This document shows positions 12,601 through 27,600 of a DNA stretch of 64,000 nt, one piece after another. A program made the position numbers and the translations under genes. Numbering within the stretch: the first letter of the stretch is position 1; the number at the start of each line of letters is the position of its first letter. Below the pieces are notes generated by a model. It searched no databases, was not told where the DNA came from, and saw only the letters and a list, made by a program, of their open reading frames with translations. Location of the stretch: positions 9,074,413 through 9,138,412 of the forward strand of contig OZ038533.1 in the NCBI GenBank assembly GCA_964036665.1, read 5' to 3'. This DNA comes from Gordius sp. MW1 (Eukaryota > Nematomorpha > Gordioida > Gordea > Gordiidae).

Positions 12601-14455
12601 ATTTTTCTTTCAACCGTATGCATCCAATGAAAGTTGTCGTTTTCAGACGTGGTTTCGATGATAAATAGTAAAAATTTATCAGAATCAGAAAACTATTACT
12701 TTGAAATCATGATCGCATAGTGCATTTTTGAAAAATTAAGCACTCACGTTGCGATACAACAAACTAATCGCAACAATAAAACGTTGTCTTTTGTCAAAAT
12801 GAAAGTTCTCGCAGCTTAAAACCTCTTTTCGGAAGTCAATCGAGGATAATAGGATTCTCAAATTGGCTTACTTTTATATATTTTTTATGCTCTTTCACAT
12901 AAAATCGAAAAAAATAAATATTTTTACCTCAAAATTTTTACATATTTTTCTTTAAACCGTATGCATCCGATGAAAATTGTCGTTTTCAGACGTGGTTTCG
13001 ATGATAAATAGTAAAAATTTATCAGAATCAGAAAACTATTACTTTGAAATCATGATCGCATAGTGCATTTTTGAAAAATTAAGCACTCACGTTGCGATAC
13101 AACAAACTAATCGCAACAATAAAACGTTGTCTTTTGTCAAAATGAAAGTTCTCGCAGCTTAAAACCTCTTTTCGGAAGTCAATCGAGGATAATAGGATTC
13201 TCAAATTGGCTTACTTTTATATATTTTTTCATGCTCTTTAACATAGAATTGAAAAAAATAAATATTTTTACCTCAAAATTTTTCACATATTTTTCTTTCA
13301 ACCGTATGCATCCGATGAAAATTGTCGTTTTCAGACGTGGTTTCGATGATAAAAAGTAAAAATTTATCAGAATCAGAAAACTATTACTTTGAAATCATGA
13401 TCGCATAGTGCATTTTTGAAAAATTAAGCACTCACGTTGCGATACAACAAACTAATCGCAACAATAAACGTTGTCTTTTGTCAAAATGATAGTTCTCGCA
13501 GCTTAAAACCTCTTTTCGGAAGTCAATCGAGGATAATAGGATTCTCAAATTGGCTTACTTTTATATATTTTTTCATGCTCTTTCACATAGAATCGAAAAA
13601 AATAAATATTTTTACCTCAAAATTTTTACATATTTTTCTTTCAACCGTATGCATCCGATGAAAATTGTCGTTTTCAGACGTGGTTTCGATGATAAATAGT
13701 AAAAATTTATCAGAATCAGAAAACTATTACTTTGAAATCATGATCGCATAGTGCATTTTTGAAAAATTAAGCACTCACGTTGCGATACAACAAACTAATC
13801 GCAACAATAAAACGTTGTCTTTTGTCAAAATGATAGTTCTCGCAGCTTAAAACCTCTTTTCGGAAGTCAATCGAGGATAATAGGATTCTCAAATTGGCTT
13901 ACTTTTATATATTTTTTCATGCTCTTTCACATAGAATCGAAAAAAATAAATATTTTTACCTCAAAATTTTTACATATTTTTCTTTCAACCATATGCATCC
14001 GATGAAAATTGTCGTTTTCAGACGTGGTTTCGATGATAAATAGTAAAAATTTATCAGAATCAGAAAACTATTATTTTGAAATCATGATCGCATAGTGCAT
14101 TTTTGAAAAATTAAGCACTCACGTTGCGATACAACAAACTAATCGCAACAATAAAACGTTGTCTTTTGTCAAAATGAAAGTTCTCGCAGCTTAAAACCTC
14201 TTTTCGGAAGTCAATCGAGGATAATAGGATTCTCAAATTGGCTTACTTTTATATATTTTTTATGCTCTTTTACATAAAATCGAAAAAAATAAATATTTTT
14301 ACCTCAAAATTTTTCACATATTTTTCTTTCAACCGTATGCATCCGATGAAAGTTGTCGTTTTCAGACGTGGTTTCGATGATAAAAAGTAAAAATTTATCA
14401 GAATCAGAAAACTATTACTTAGAAATCATGATCGCATAGTGCGTTTTTGAAAAAT
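9640..14455 (+). repeat. 7-mer HOR of 2408 bp, two copies
   Basis: Copy 1 starts at 9640, 9985, 10329, 10672, 11017, 11360 and 11704. Copy 2 starts at 12048, 12393, 12737, 13080, 13425, 13768 and 14112. Every monomer is offset by exactly 2408 and private variants are shared slot by slot: tttattag with atcgtgatcg (slot 1), catccaatg (slot 2), ttaaaccg (slot 3), aataaacg (slot 5), ccatatgc with tattattttg (slot 6), and cttagaaatc (slot 7). Slot 5 lacks one A, which opens a 74-codon frame; this is not taken as coding. Confidence 0.92.
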
Positions 14456-17400
14456 TAAGCACTCACGTTGCGATACAACAAACTAATCGCAACAATAAAA
14501 CGTTGTCTTTTGTCAAAATGATAGTTCTCGCAGCTTAAAACCTCTTTTCGAAAGTCAATCGAATATAATAGGATTCTCAAATTGGCTTACTTTTATATAT
14601 TTTTTCATGCTCTTTCACATAGAATTGAAAAAAATAAATATTTTTACCTCAAAATTTTTCACATATTTTTCTTTGAACCGTATGCATCCGATGAAAGTTG
14701 TCGTTTTCAGACGTGGTTTCGATGATAAAAAGTAAAAATTTATCAGAATCAGAAAACTATTACTTTGAAATCATGATCGCATAGTGCATTTTTGAAAAAT
14801 TAAGCACTCACGTTGCGATACAACAAACTAATCGCAACAATAAAACGTTGTCTTTTGTCAAAATGATTGTTCTCGCAGCTTAAAACCTCTTTTCGGAAGT
14901 CAATCGAGGATAATAGGATTCTCAAATTGGCTTACTTTTATATATTTTTTCATGCTCTTTAACATAGAATTGAAAAAAATAAATATTTTTACCTCAAAAT
15001 TTTTCACATATTTTTCTTTCAACCGTATGCATCCGATGAAATTTGTCGTTTTCAGACGTGATTTCGATGATAAAAAGTAAAAATTTATCAGAATCAGAAA
15101 ACTATTACTTTGAAATCATGATCGCATAGTGCATTTTTGAAAAATTAAGCACTCACGTTGCGATACAACAAACTAATCGCAACAATAAAACGTTGTCTTT
15201 TGTCAAAATGATAGTTCTCGCAGCTTAAAACCTCTTTTCGGAAGTCAATCGAGGATAATAGGATTCTCAAATTGCTTACTTTTATATATTTTTTCATGCT
15301 CTTTCACATAGAATCGAAAAAAATAAATATTTTTACCTCAAAATTTTCACATATTTTTCTTTCAACCGTATGCATCCAATGAAAGTTGTCGTTTTCAGAC
15401 GTGGTTTCGATGATAAAAAGTAAAAATTTATCAGAATCAGAAAACTATTACTTTGAAATCGTGATCGCATAGTGCATTTTTGAAAAATTAAGCACTCACG
15501 TTGCGATACAACAAACTAATCGCAACAATAAAACGTTGTCTTTTGTCAAAATGATAGTTCTCGCAGCTTAAAACCTCTTTTCGGAAGTCAATCGAGGATA
15601 ATAGGATTCTCAAATTGGCTTACTTTTATATATTTTTTCATGCTCTTTCACATAGAATCGAAAAAAATAAACATTTTTACCTCAAAATTTTCACATATTT
15701 TTCTTTCAACCGTATGCATCCAATGAAAGTTGTCGTTTTCAGACGTGGTTTCGATGATAAATAGTAAAAATTTATCAGAATCAGAAAACTATTACTTTGA
15801 AATCATGATCGCATAGTGCATTTTTGAAAAATTAAGCACTCACGTTGCGATACAACAAACTAATCGCAACAATAAAACGTTGTCTTTTGTCAAAATGAAA
15901 GTTCTCGCAGCTTAAAACCTCTTTTCGGAAGTCAATCGAGGATAATAGGATTCTCAAATTGGCTTACTTTTATATATTTTTTATGCTCTTTCACATAAAA
16001 TCGAAAAAAATAAATATTTTTACCTCAAAATTTTTACATATTTTTCTTTCAACCGTATGCATCCGATGAAAATTGTCGTTTTCAGACGTGGTTTCGATGA
16101 TAAATAGTAAAAATTTATCAGAATCAGAAAACTATTACTTTGAAATCATGATCGCATAGTGCATTTTTGAAAAATTAAGCACTCACGTTGCGATACAACA
16201 AACTAATCGCAACAATAAAACGTTGTCTTTTGTCAAAATGAAAGTTCTCGCAGCTTAAAACCTCTTTTCGGAAGTCAATCGAGGATAATAGGATTCTCAA
16301 ATTGGCTTACTTTTATATATTTTTTCATGCTCTTTAACATAGAATTGAAAAAAATAAATATTTTTACCTCAAAATTTTTCACATATTTTTCTTTCAACCG
16401 TATGCATCCGATGAAAATTGTCGTTTTCAGACGTGGTTTCGATGATAAAAAGTAAAAATTTATCAGAATCAGAAAACTATTACTTTGAAATCATGATCGC
16501 ATAGTGCATTTTTGAAAAATTAAGCACTCACGTTGCGATACAACAAACTAATCGCAACAATAAACGTTGTCTTTTGTCAAAATGATAGTTCTCGCAGCTT
16601 AAAACCTCTTTTCGGAAGTCAATCGAGGATAATAGGATTCTCAAATTGGCTTACTTTTATATATTTTTTCATGCTCTTTCACATAGAATCGAAAAAAATA
16701 AATATTTTTACCTCAAAATTTTTACATATTTTTCTTTCAACCGTATGCATCCGATGAAAATTGTCGTTTTCAGACGTGGTTTCGATGATAAATAGTAAAA
16801 ATTTATCAGAATCAGAAAACTATTACTTTGAAATCATGATCGCATAGTGCATTTTTGAAAAATTAAGCACTCACGTTGCGATACAACAAACTAATCGCAA
16901 CAATAAAACCTTGTCTTTTGTCAAAATGATAGTTCTCGCAGCTTAAAACCTCTTTTCGGAAGTCAATCGAGGATAATAGGATTCTCAAATTGGCTTACTT
17001 TTATATATTTTTTCATGCTCTTTCACATAGAATCGAAAAAAATAAATATTTTTACCTCAAAATTTTTACATATTTTTCTTTCAACCATATGCATCCGATG
17101 AAAATTGTCGTTTTCAGACGTGGTTTCGATGATAAATAGTAAAAATTTATCAGAATCAGAAAACTATTATTTTGAAATCATGATCGCATAGTGCATTTTT
17201 GAAAAATTAAGCACTCACGTTGCGATACAACAAACTAATCGCAACAATAAAACGTTGTCTTTTGTCAAAATGAAAGTTCTCGCAGCTTAAAACCTCTTTT
17301 CGGAAGTCAATCGAGGATAATAGGATTCTCAAATTGGCTTACTTTTATATATTTTTTATGCTCTTTTACATAAAATCGAAAAAAATAAATATTTTTACCT

Positions 17401-18584
17401 CAAAATTTTTCACATATTTTTCTTTCAACCGTATGCATCCGATGAAAGTTGTCGTTTTCAGACGTGGTTTCGATGATAAAAAGTATAAATTTATCAGAAT
17501 CAGAAAACTATTACTTAGAAATCATGATCGCATAGTGCGTTTTTGAAAAATTAAGCACTCACGTTGCGATACAACAAACTAATCGCAACAATAAAACGTT
17601 GTCTTTTGTCAAAATGATAGTTCTCGCAGCTTAAAACCTCTTTTCGAAAGTCAATCGAATATAATAGGATTCTCAAATTGGCTTACTTTTATATATTTTT
17701 TCATGCTCTTTCACATAGAATTGAAAAAAATAAATATTTTTACCTCAAAATTTTTCACATATTTTTCTTTGAACCGTATGCATCCGATGAAAGTTGTCGT
17801 TTTCAGACGTGGTTTCGATGATAAAAAGTAAAAATTTATCAGAATCAGAAAACTATTACTTTGAAATCATGATCGCATAGTGCATTTTTGAAAAATTAAG
17901 CACTCACGTTGCGATACAACAAACTAATCGCAACAATAAAACGTTGTCTTTTGTCAAAATGATTGTTCTCGCAGCTTAAAACCTCTTTTCGGAAGTCAAT
18001 CGAGGATAATAGGATTCTCAAATTGGCTTACTTTTATATATTTTTTCATGCTCTTTAACATAGAATTGAAAAAAATAAATATTTTTACCTCAAAATTTTT
18101 CACATATTTTTCTTTCAACCGTATGCATCCGATGAAATTTGTCGTTTTCAGACGTGGTTTCGATGATAAAAAGTAAAAATTTATCAGAATCAGAAAACTA
18201 TTACTTTGAAATCATGATCGCATAGTGCATTTTTGAAAAATTAAGCACTCACGTTGCGATACAACAAACTAATCGCAACAATAAAACGTTGTCTTTTGTC
18301 AAAATGATAGTTCTCGCAGCTTAAAACCTCTTTTCGGAAGTCAATCGAGGATAATAGGATTCTCAAATTGCTTACTTTTATATATTTTTTCATGCTCTTT
18401 CACATAGAATCGAAAAAAATAAATATTTTTACCTCAAAATTTTCACATATTTTTCTTTCAACCGTATGCATCCAATGAAAGTTGTCGTTTTCAGACGTGG
18501 TTTCGATGATAAAAAGTAAAAATTTATCAGAATCAGAAAACTATTACTTTGAAATCGTGATCGCATAGTGCATTTTTGAAAAAT
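14456..18584 (+). repeat. 9-mer HOR derivative, 3096-bp period
   Basis: Monomers start at 14456, 14801, 15146, 15489, 15833, 16176, 16521, 16864 and 17208, then 17552, 17897 and 18242. The first three recur at exactly +3096. Monomers 15489-17551 are a third copy of slots 2-7 of the preceding 7-mer. The 9-mer therefore equals the 7-mer plus two extra monomers: 14801 (gattgttctc, gaaatttgtcg) and 15146 (aaattgctta, ccaatg, atcgtgatcg). The extra monomers are kept on the next repeat, so they joined the unit before it was copied. Confidence 0.88.
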
Positions 18585-21500
18585 TAAGCACTCACGTTGC
18601 GATACAACAAACTAATCGCAACAATAAAACGTTGTCTTTTGTCAAAATGATAGTTCTCGCAGCTTAAAACCTCTTTTCGGAAGTCAATCGAGGATAATAG
18701 GATTCTCAAATTGGCTTACTTTTATATATTTTTTCATGCTCTTTCACATAGAATCGAAAAAAATAAATATTTTTACCTCAAAATTTTTACATATTTTTCT
18801 TTCAACCGTATGCATCCGATGAAAATTGTCGTTTTCAGACGTGGTTTCGATGATAAATAGTAAAAATTTATCAGAATCAGAAAACTATTACTTTGAAATT
18901 ATGATCGCATAGTGCATTTTTGAAAAATTAAGCACTCACGTTGCGACACAACAAACTAATCGCAACAATAAAACGTTGTCTTTTGTCAAAATGAAAGTTC
19001 TCGCAGCTTAAAACCTCTTTTCGGAAGTCAATCGAAAATAATAGGATTCTCAAATTGGCTTACTTTTATATATTTTTTATGCTCTTTCACATAAAATCGA
19101 AAAAAATAAATATTTTTACCTCAAAATTTTTCACATATTTTTCTTTCAACCGTATGCATCCGATGAAAGTTGTCGTTTTCAGACGTGGTTTCGATGATAA
19201 AAAGTAAAAATTTATCAGAATCAGAAAACTATTACTTTGAAATCATGATCGCATAGTGCGTTTTTGAAAAATTAAGCACTCACGTTGCGATACAACAAAC
19301 TAATCGCAACAATAAAACGTTGTCTTTTGTGAAAATGATAGTTCTCGCAGCTTAAAACCTCTTTTCGGAAGTCAATCGAGGATAATAGGATTCTCAAATT
19401 GCTTACTTTTATATATTTTTTCATGCTCTTTCACATAGAATCGAAAAAAATAAATATTTTTACCTCAAAATTTTCACATATTTTTCTTTCAACCGTATGC
19501 ATCCAATGAAAGTTGTCGTTTTCAGACGTGGTTTCGATGATAAAAAGTAAAAATTTATCAGAATCAGAAAACTATTACTTTGAAATCGTGATCGCATAGT
19601 GCATTTTTGAAAAATTAAGCACTCACGTTGCGATACAACAAACTAATCGCAACAATAAAACGTTGTCTTTTGTCAAAATGATAGTTCTCGCAGCTTAAAA
19701 CCTCTTTTCGGAAGTCAATCGAGGATAATAGGATTCTCCAATTGGCTTACTTTTATATATTTTTTCATGCTCTTTCACATAGAATCGAAAAAAATAAATA
19801 TTTTTACCTCAAAATTTTTACATATTTTTCTTTCAACCGTATGCATCCGATGAAAATTGTCGTTTTCAGACGTGGTTTCGATGATAAATAGTAAAAATTT
19901 ATCAGAATCAGAAAACTATTACTTTGAAATCATGATCGCATAGTGCATTTTTGAAAAATTAAGCACTCACGTTGCGATACAACAAACTAATCGCAACAAT
20001 AAAACGTTGTCTTTTGTCAAAATGAAAGTTCTCGCAGCTTAAAACCTCTTTTCGGAAGTCAATCGAGGATAATAGGATTCTCAAATTGGCTTACTTTTAT
20101 ATATTTTTTCATGCTCTTTAACATAGAATTGAAAAAAATAAATATTTTTACCTCAAAATTTTTCACATATTTTTCTTTCAACCGTATGCATCCGATGAAA
20201 ATTGTCGTTTTCAGACGTGGTTTCGATGATAAAAAGTAAAAATTTATCAGAATCAGAAAACTATTACTTTGAAATCATGATCGCATAGTGCATTTTTGAA
20301 AAATTAAGCACTCACGTTGCGATACAACAAACTAATCGCAACAATAAACGTTGTCTTTTGTCAAAATGATAGTTCTCGCAGCTTAAAACCTCTTTTCGGA
20401 AGTCAATCGAGGATAATAGGATTCTCAAATTGGCTTACTTTTATATATTTTTTCATGCTCTTTCACATAGAATCGAAAAAAATAAATATTTTTACCTCAA
20501 AATTTTTACATATTTTTCTTTCAACCGTATGCATCCGATGAAAATTGTCGTTTTCAGACGTGGTTTCGATGATAAATAGTAAAAATTTATCAGAATCAGA
20601 AAACTATTACTTTGAAATCATGATCGCATAGTGCATTTTTGAAAAATTAAGCACTCACGTTGCGATACAACAAACTAATCGCAACAATAAAACGTTGTCT
20701 TTTGTCAAAATGAAAGTTCTCGCAGCTTAAAACCTCTTTTCGGAAGTCAATCGAGGATAATAGGATTCTCAAATTGGCTTACTTTTATATATTTTTTCAT
20801 GCTCTTTCACATAAAATCGAAAAAAATAAATATTTTTACCTCAAAATTTTTCACATATTTTTCTTTCAACCGTATGCATCCGATGAAAGTTGTCGTTTTC
20901 AGACGTGGTTTCGATGATAAAAAGTAAAATTTTATCAGAATCAGAAAACTATTACTTTGAAATCATGATCGCATAGTGCATTTTTGAAAAATTAAGCATT
21001 CACGTTGCGATACAACTAACTAATCGCAACAATAAAACGTTGTCTTTTGTCAAAATGATTGTTCTCGCAGCTTAAAACCTCTTTTCGGAAGTCAATCGAG
21101 GATAATAGGATTCTCAAATTGGCTTACTTTTATATATTTTTTCATGCTCTTTAACATAGAATTGAAAAAAATAAATATTTTTACCTCAAAATTTTTCACA
21201 TATTTTTCTTTCAACCGTATGCATCCGATGAAAGTTGTCGTTTTCAGACGTGGTTTCGATGATAAAAAGTAAAAATTTATCAGAATCAGAAAACTATTAC
21301 TTTGAAATCATGATCGCATAGTGCATTTTTGAAAATTTAAGCACTCACGTTGCGATACAACAAACTAATAGCAACAAAAAAACGTTGTCTTTTGTCAAAA
21401 TGATAGTTTTCGCAGCTTAAAACCTCTTTTCGGAAGTCAATCGAGGATAATAGGATTCTCAAATTGGCTTACTTTTATATATTTTTTCATGCTCTTTCAC

Positions 21501-21683
21501 ACATAAATTGAAAAAAATAAATATTTTTACCTCAAAATTTTTCACATATTTTTCTTTGAACCGTATTCATCCGATGAAAGTTGTCGTTTTCAGAGGTGGT
21601 TTCGATGATAAAAAGTAAAAATTTATCAGAATCAGAAAACTATTACTTTGAAATCATGATCGCATAGTGCATTTTTCAAAAAT
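18585..21683 (+). repeat. Mixed satellite monomers upstream of the 10-mer
   Basis: Monomers start at 18585, 18929, 19273, 19616, 19960, 20305, 20648, 20993 and 21338. The series at 18585 (class A), 18929 (gaaag, ttatgc, gtgcgttt) and 19273 (tgtgaaaatg, aaattgctta, atcgtgatcg) reappears at 41731-42761. The 21338 monomer has the unusual ctaatagcaac, cacacataaattg and cagaggtgg, a class also found at 43795 and 46892. No gene is seen. Confidence 0.87.
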
Positions 21684-24600
21684 TAAGCACTCACGTTGCG
21701 ATACAACAAACTAATCGCAACAATAAAACGTTGTCTTTTGTCAAAATGATAGTTCTCGCAGCTTAAAACCTCTTTTCGGAAGTCAATCGAGGATAATAGG
21801 ATTCTCAAATTGGCTTACTTTTATATATTTTTTCATGCTCTTTCACATAGAATCGAAAAAAATAAATATTTTTATCTCAAAATTTTCACATATTTTTCTT
21901 TCAACCGTATGCATCCGATGAAAGTTGTCGTTTTCAGACGTGGTTTCGATGATAAAAAGTAAAAATTTATCAGAATCAGAAAACTATTACTTTGAAATCA
22001 TGATCGCATAGTGCATTTTTGAAAAATTAAGCACTCACGTTGGGATACAACAAACTAATCGCAACAATAAACGTTGTCTTTTGTCAAAATGATAGTTCTC
22101 GCAGCTTAAAACCTCTTTTCGGAAGTCAATCGAGGATAATAGGATTCTCAAATTGGCTTACTTTTATATATTTTTTCATGCTCTTTCACATAGAATTGAA
22201 AAAAATAATAATTTTTACCTCAAAATTTTTCACATATTTTTCTTTGAACCGTATGCATCCGATGAAAGTTGTCGTTTTCAGACGTGGTTTCGATGATAAA
22301 AAGTAAAAATTTATCAGAATCTGATAACTATTACTTTGAAATCATGATCGCATAGAGCCTTTTTCAAAAATTAAGCACTCACGTTGCGATACAACAAACT
22401 AATCGCAACAATAAAACGTTGTCTTTTGTCAAAATGATAGTTCTCGCAGCTTAAAACCTCTTTTCGGAAATCAATCGAGGATAATAGGATTCTCAAATTG
22501 GCTTACTTTTATATATTTTTTCATGCTCTTTCACATAGAATCGAAAAAAATAAATATTTTTACCTCAAAATTTTTCACATATTTTTCTTTCAACCGTATG
22601 CATCCCATGAAAGTTGTCGTTTTCAGATGTGGTTTCCATGATAAAAAGTAAAAATTTATCAGAATCAGAAAACTATTACTTTGAAATCATGATCGCATAA
22701 TGCATTTTTGAAAAATTAAGCACTCACGTCGCGATACAACAAACTAATCGCAACAATAAAACGTTGTCTTTTGTCAAAATGATAGTTCTCGCAGCTTAAA
22801 ACCTCTTTTCGGAAGACAATCGAGGATAATAGGATTCTCAAATTGGCTTAATTTATATATTTTTTCATGCTCTTTCACATAGAATCGAAAAAAATAAATA
22901 TTTTTACCTCAAAATTTTTCACGTATTTTTCTTTGAACCGTATTCATCCGATGAAAGTTGTCGTTTTTAGACGTGGTTTCTATGATCCCAAGTAAAAATT
23001 TATCAGAATCTGAAGACTATTACTTTGAAATCATGATCGCATAGAGCCTTTTTCAAAAATTAAGCACTCACGTTGCGATACAACAAACTAATCGCAACAA
23101 TAAACGTTGTCTTTTGTCAAAATGATAGTTCTCGCAGCTTAAAACCTCTTTTCGGAAGTCAATCGAGGATAATAGGATTCTCAAATTGGCTTACTTTTAT
23201 ATATTTTTTCATGCTCTTTAACATAGAATTGAAAAAAATAAATATTTTTACCTCAAAATTTTTCACATATTTTTCTTTCAACCGTATGCATCCGATGAAA
23301 ATTGTCGTTTTCAGACGTGGTTTCGATGATAAAAAGTAAAAATTTATCAGAATCAGAAAACTATTACTTTGAAATCATGATCGCATAGTGCATTTTTCAA
23401 AAATTAAGCACTCACGTTGCGATACAACAAACTAATCGCAACAATAAAACGTTGTCTTTTGTCAAAATGAAAGTTCTCGCAGCGCAGCTTAAAACCTCTT
23501 TTCGAAAGTCAATCGAGGATAATAGGATTCTCAAATTGGCTTACTTTTATATATTTTTTATGCTCTTTCACATAAAATCGAAAAAAATAAATATTTTTAC
23601 CTCAAAATTTTTCACATATTTTTCTTTCAACCGTATGCATCCGATGAAAGTTGTCGTTTTCAGACGTGGTTTCGATGATAAAAAGTAAAAATTTATCAGA
23701 ATCAGAAAACTATTACTTTGAAATCATGATCGCATAGTGCATTTTTGAAAAATTAAGCACTCACGTTGCGATACAACAAACTAATCGCAACAATAAAACG
23801 TTGTCTTTTGTCAAAATGAAAGTTCTCGCAGCTTAAAACCTCTTTTCGAAAGTCAATCGAGGATAATAGGATTCTCAAATTGGCTTACTTTTATATATTT
23901 TTTATGCTCTTTCACATAAAATCGAAAAAAATAAATATTTTTACCTCAAAATTTTTCACATATTTTTCTTTGAACCGTATGCATCCGATGAAAGTTGTCG
24001 TTTTCAGACGTGGTTTCGATGATAAAAAGTAAAAATTTATCAGAATCAGAAAACTATTACTTTGAAATCATGATCGCATAGTGCATTTTTGAAAAATTAA
24101 GCACTCACGTTGCGATACAACAAACTAATCGCAACAATAAACGTTGTCTTTTGTCAAAATGATAGTTCTCGCAGCTTAAAACCTCTTTTCGGAAGTCAAT
24201 CGAGGATAATAGGATTCTCAAATTGGCTTACTTTTATATATTTTTTCATGCTCTTTCACATAGAATTGAAAAAAATAATAATTTTTACCTCAAAATTTTT
24301 ACATATTTTTCTTTCAACCGTATGCATCCGATGAAAATTGTCGTTTTCAGACGTGGTTTCGATGATAAATAGTAAAAATTTATCAGAATCAGAAAACTAT
24401 TTGAAATCATGATCGCATAGTGCATTTTTAAAAAATTAAGCACTCACGTTGCGATACAACAAACTAATCGCAACAATAAAACGTTGTCTTTTGTCAAAAT
24501 GATAGTTCTCGCAGCTTAAAACCTCTTTTCGGAAGTCAATCGAGGATAATAGGATTCTCAAATTGGCTTACTTTTATATATTTTTTCATGCTCTTTTACA

Positions 24601-27600
24601 TAGAATCGAAAAAAATAAATATTTTTATCTCAAAATTTTTCACATATTTTTCTTTCAACCGTATGCATTTAATGAAAGTTGTCGTTTTCAGACGTGGTTT
24701 CGATGATAAAAAGTAAAAATTTATCAGAATCAGAAAACTATTACTTTGAAATCATGATCGCATAGTGCATTTTTGAAAAATTAAGCACTCACGTTGCGAT
24801 ACAACAAACTAATCGCAACAATAAAACCTTGTCTTTTGTCAAAATGAAAGTTCTCGCAGCTTAAAACCTCTTTTCGGAAGTCAATCGAGGATAATAGGAT
24901 TCTCAAATTGGCTTACTTTTATATATTTTTTCATGCTCTTTTACATAGAATCGAAAAAAATAAATATTTTTACCTCAAAATTTTTACATATTTTTCTTTC
25001 AACCGTATGCATCCGATGAAAATTGTCGTTTTCAGACGTGGTTTCGATGATAAATAGTAAAAATTTATCAGAATCAGAAAACTATTACTTTGAAATCATG
25101 ATCGCATAGTGCATTTTTCAAAAATTAAGCACTCACGTTGCGATACAACAAACTAATCGCAACAATAAAACGTTGTCTTTTGTCAAAATGATAGTTCTCG
25201 CAGCTTAAAACCTCTTTTCGGAAGTCAATCGAGGATAATAGGATTCTCAAATTGGCTTACTTTTATATATTTTTTCATGCTCTTTCACATAGAATCGAAA
25301 AAAATAAATATTTTTATCTCAAAATTTTCACATATTTTTCTTTCAACCGTATGCATCCGATGAAAGTTGTCGTTTTCAGACGTGGTTTCGATGATAAAAA
25401 GTAAAAATTTATCAGAATCAGAAAACTATTACTTTGAAATCATGATCGCATAGTGCATTTTTGAAAAATTAAGCACTCACGTTGGGATACAACAAACTAA
25501 TCGCAACAATAAACGTTGTCTTTTGTCAAAATGATAGTTCTCGCAGCTTAAAACCTCTTTTCGGAAGTCAATCGAGGATAATAGGATTCTCAAATTGGCT
25601 TACTTTTATATATTTTTTCATGCTCTTTCACATAGAATTGAAAAAAATAATAATTTTTACCTCAAAATTTTTCACATATTTTTCTTTGAACCGTATGCAT
25701 CCGATGAAAGTTGTCGTTTTCAGACGTGGTTTCGATGATAAAAAGTAAAAATTTATCAGAATCTGATAACTATTACTTTGAAATCATGATCGCATAGAGC
25801 CTTTTTCAAAAATTAAGCACTCACGTTGCGATACAACAAACTAATCGCAACAATAAAACGTTGTCTTTTGTCAAAATGATAGTTCTCGCAGCTTAAAACC
25901 TCTTTTCGGAAATCAATCGAGGATAATAGGATTCTCAAATTGGCTTACTTTTATATATTTTTTCATGCTCTTTCACATAGAATCGAAAAAAATAAATATT
26001 TTTACCTCAAAATTTTTCACATATTTTTCTTTCAACCGTATGCATCCCATGAAAGTTGTCGTTTTCAGATGTGGTTTCCATGATAAAAAGTAAAAATTTA
26101 TCAGAATCAGAAAACTATTACTTTGAAATCATGATCGCATAATGCATTTTTGAAAAATTAAGCACTCACGTCGCGATACAACAAACTAATCGCAACAATA
26201 AAACGTTGTCTTTTGTCAAAATGATAGTTCTCGCAGCTTAAAACCTCTTTTCGGAAGACAATCGAGGATAATAGGATTCTCAAATTGGCTTAATTTATAT
26301 ATTTTTTCATGCTCTTTCACATAGAATCGAAAAAAATAAATATTTTTACCTCAAAATTTTTCACGTATTTTTCTTTGAACCGTATTCATCCGATGAAAGT
26401 TGTCGTTTTTAGACGTGGTTTCTATGATCCCAAGTAAAAATTTATCAGAATCTGAAGACTATTACTTTGAAATCATGATCGCATAGAGCCTTTTTCAAAA
26501 ATTAAGCACTCACGTTGCGATACAACAAACTAATCGCAACAATAAACGTTGTCTTTTGTCAAAATGATAGTTCTCGCAGCTTAAAACCTCTTTTCGGAAG
26601 TCAATCGAGGATAATAGGATTCTCAAATTGGCTTACTTTTATATATTTTTTCATGCTCTTTAACATAGAATTGAAAAAAATAAATATTTTTACCTCAAAA
26701 TTTTTCACATATTTTTCTTTCAACCGTATGCATCCGATGAAAATTGTCGTTTTCAGACGTGGTTTCGATGATAAAAAGTAAAAATTTATCAGAATCAGAA
26801 AACTATTACTTTGAAATCATGATCGCATAGTGCATTTTTCAAAAATTAAGCACTCACGTTGCGATACAACAAACTAATCGCAACAATAAAACGTTGTCTT
26901 TTGTCAAAATGAAAGTTCTCGCAGCGCAGCTTAAAACCTCTTTTCGAAAGTCAATCGAGGATAATAGGATTCTCAAATTGGCTTACTTTTATATATTTTT
27001 TATGCTCTTTCACATAAAATCGAAAAAAATAAATATTTTTACCTCAAAATTTTTCACATATTTTTCTTTCAACCGTATGCATCCGATGAAAGTTGTCGTT
27101 TTCAGACGTGGTTTCGATGATAAAAAGTAAAAATTTATCAGAATCAGAAAACTATTACTTTGAAATCATGATCGCATAGTGCATTTTTGAAAAATTAAGC
27201 ACTCACGTTGCGATACAACAAACTAATCGCAACAATAAAACGTTGTCTTTTGTCAAAATGAAAGTTCTCGCAGCTTAAAACCTCTTTTCGAAAGTCAATC
27301 GAGGATAATAGGATTCTCAAATTGGCTTACTTTTATATATTTTTTATGCTCTTTCACATAAAATCGAAAAAAATAAATATTTTTACCTCAAAATTTTTCA
27401 CATATTTTTCTTTGAACCGTATGCATCCGATGAAAGTTGTCGTTTTCAGACGTGGTTTCGATGATAAAAAGTAAAAATTTATCAGAATCAGAAAACTATT
27501 ACTTTGAAATCATGATCGCATAGTGCATTTTTGAAAAATTAAGCACTCACGTTGCGATACAACAAACTAATCGCAACAATAAACGTTGTCTTTTGTCAAA

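Noticed and set aside
22040..22306. Recurrent 74- and 88-codon plus-strand ORFs (starting MRYNKLIAT or MGYNKLIAT) in many monomers
   Set aside because: They are the same satellite segment and open only where a one-base deletion (for example aataaacg or gtcaaatg) removes a frame block. Most monomers have stops or shifts at the same place, and variation does not favour codon third positions as far as I can see.
22028..22371. gttgggatac and aataaacg variants as a functional start of a gene family
   Set aside because: They are slot markers copied with the HOR unit. Their co-occurrence follows from amplification rather than selection on a protein.
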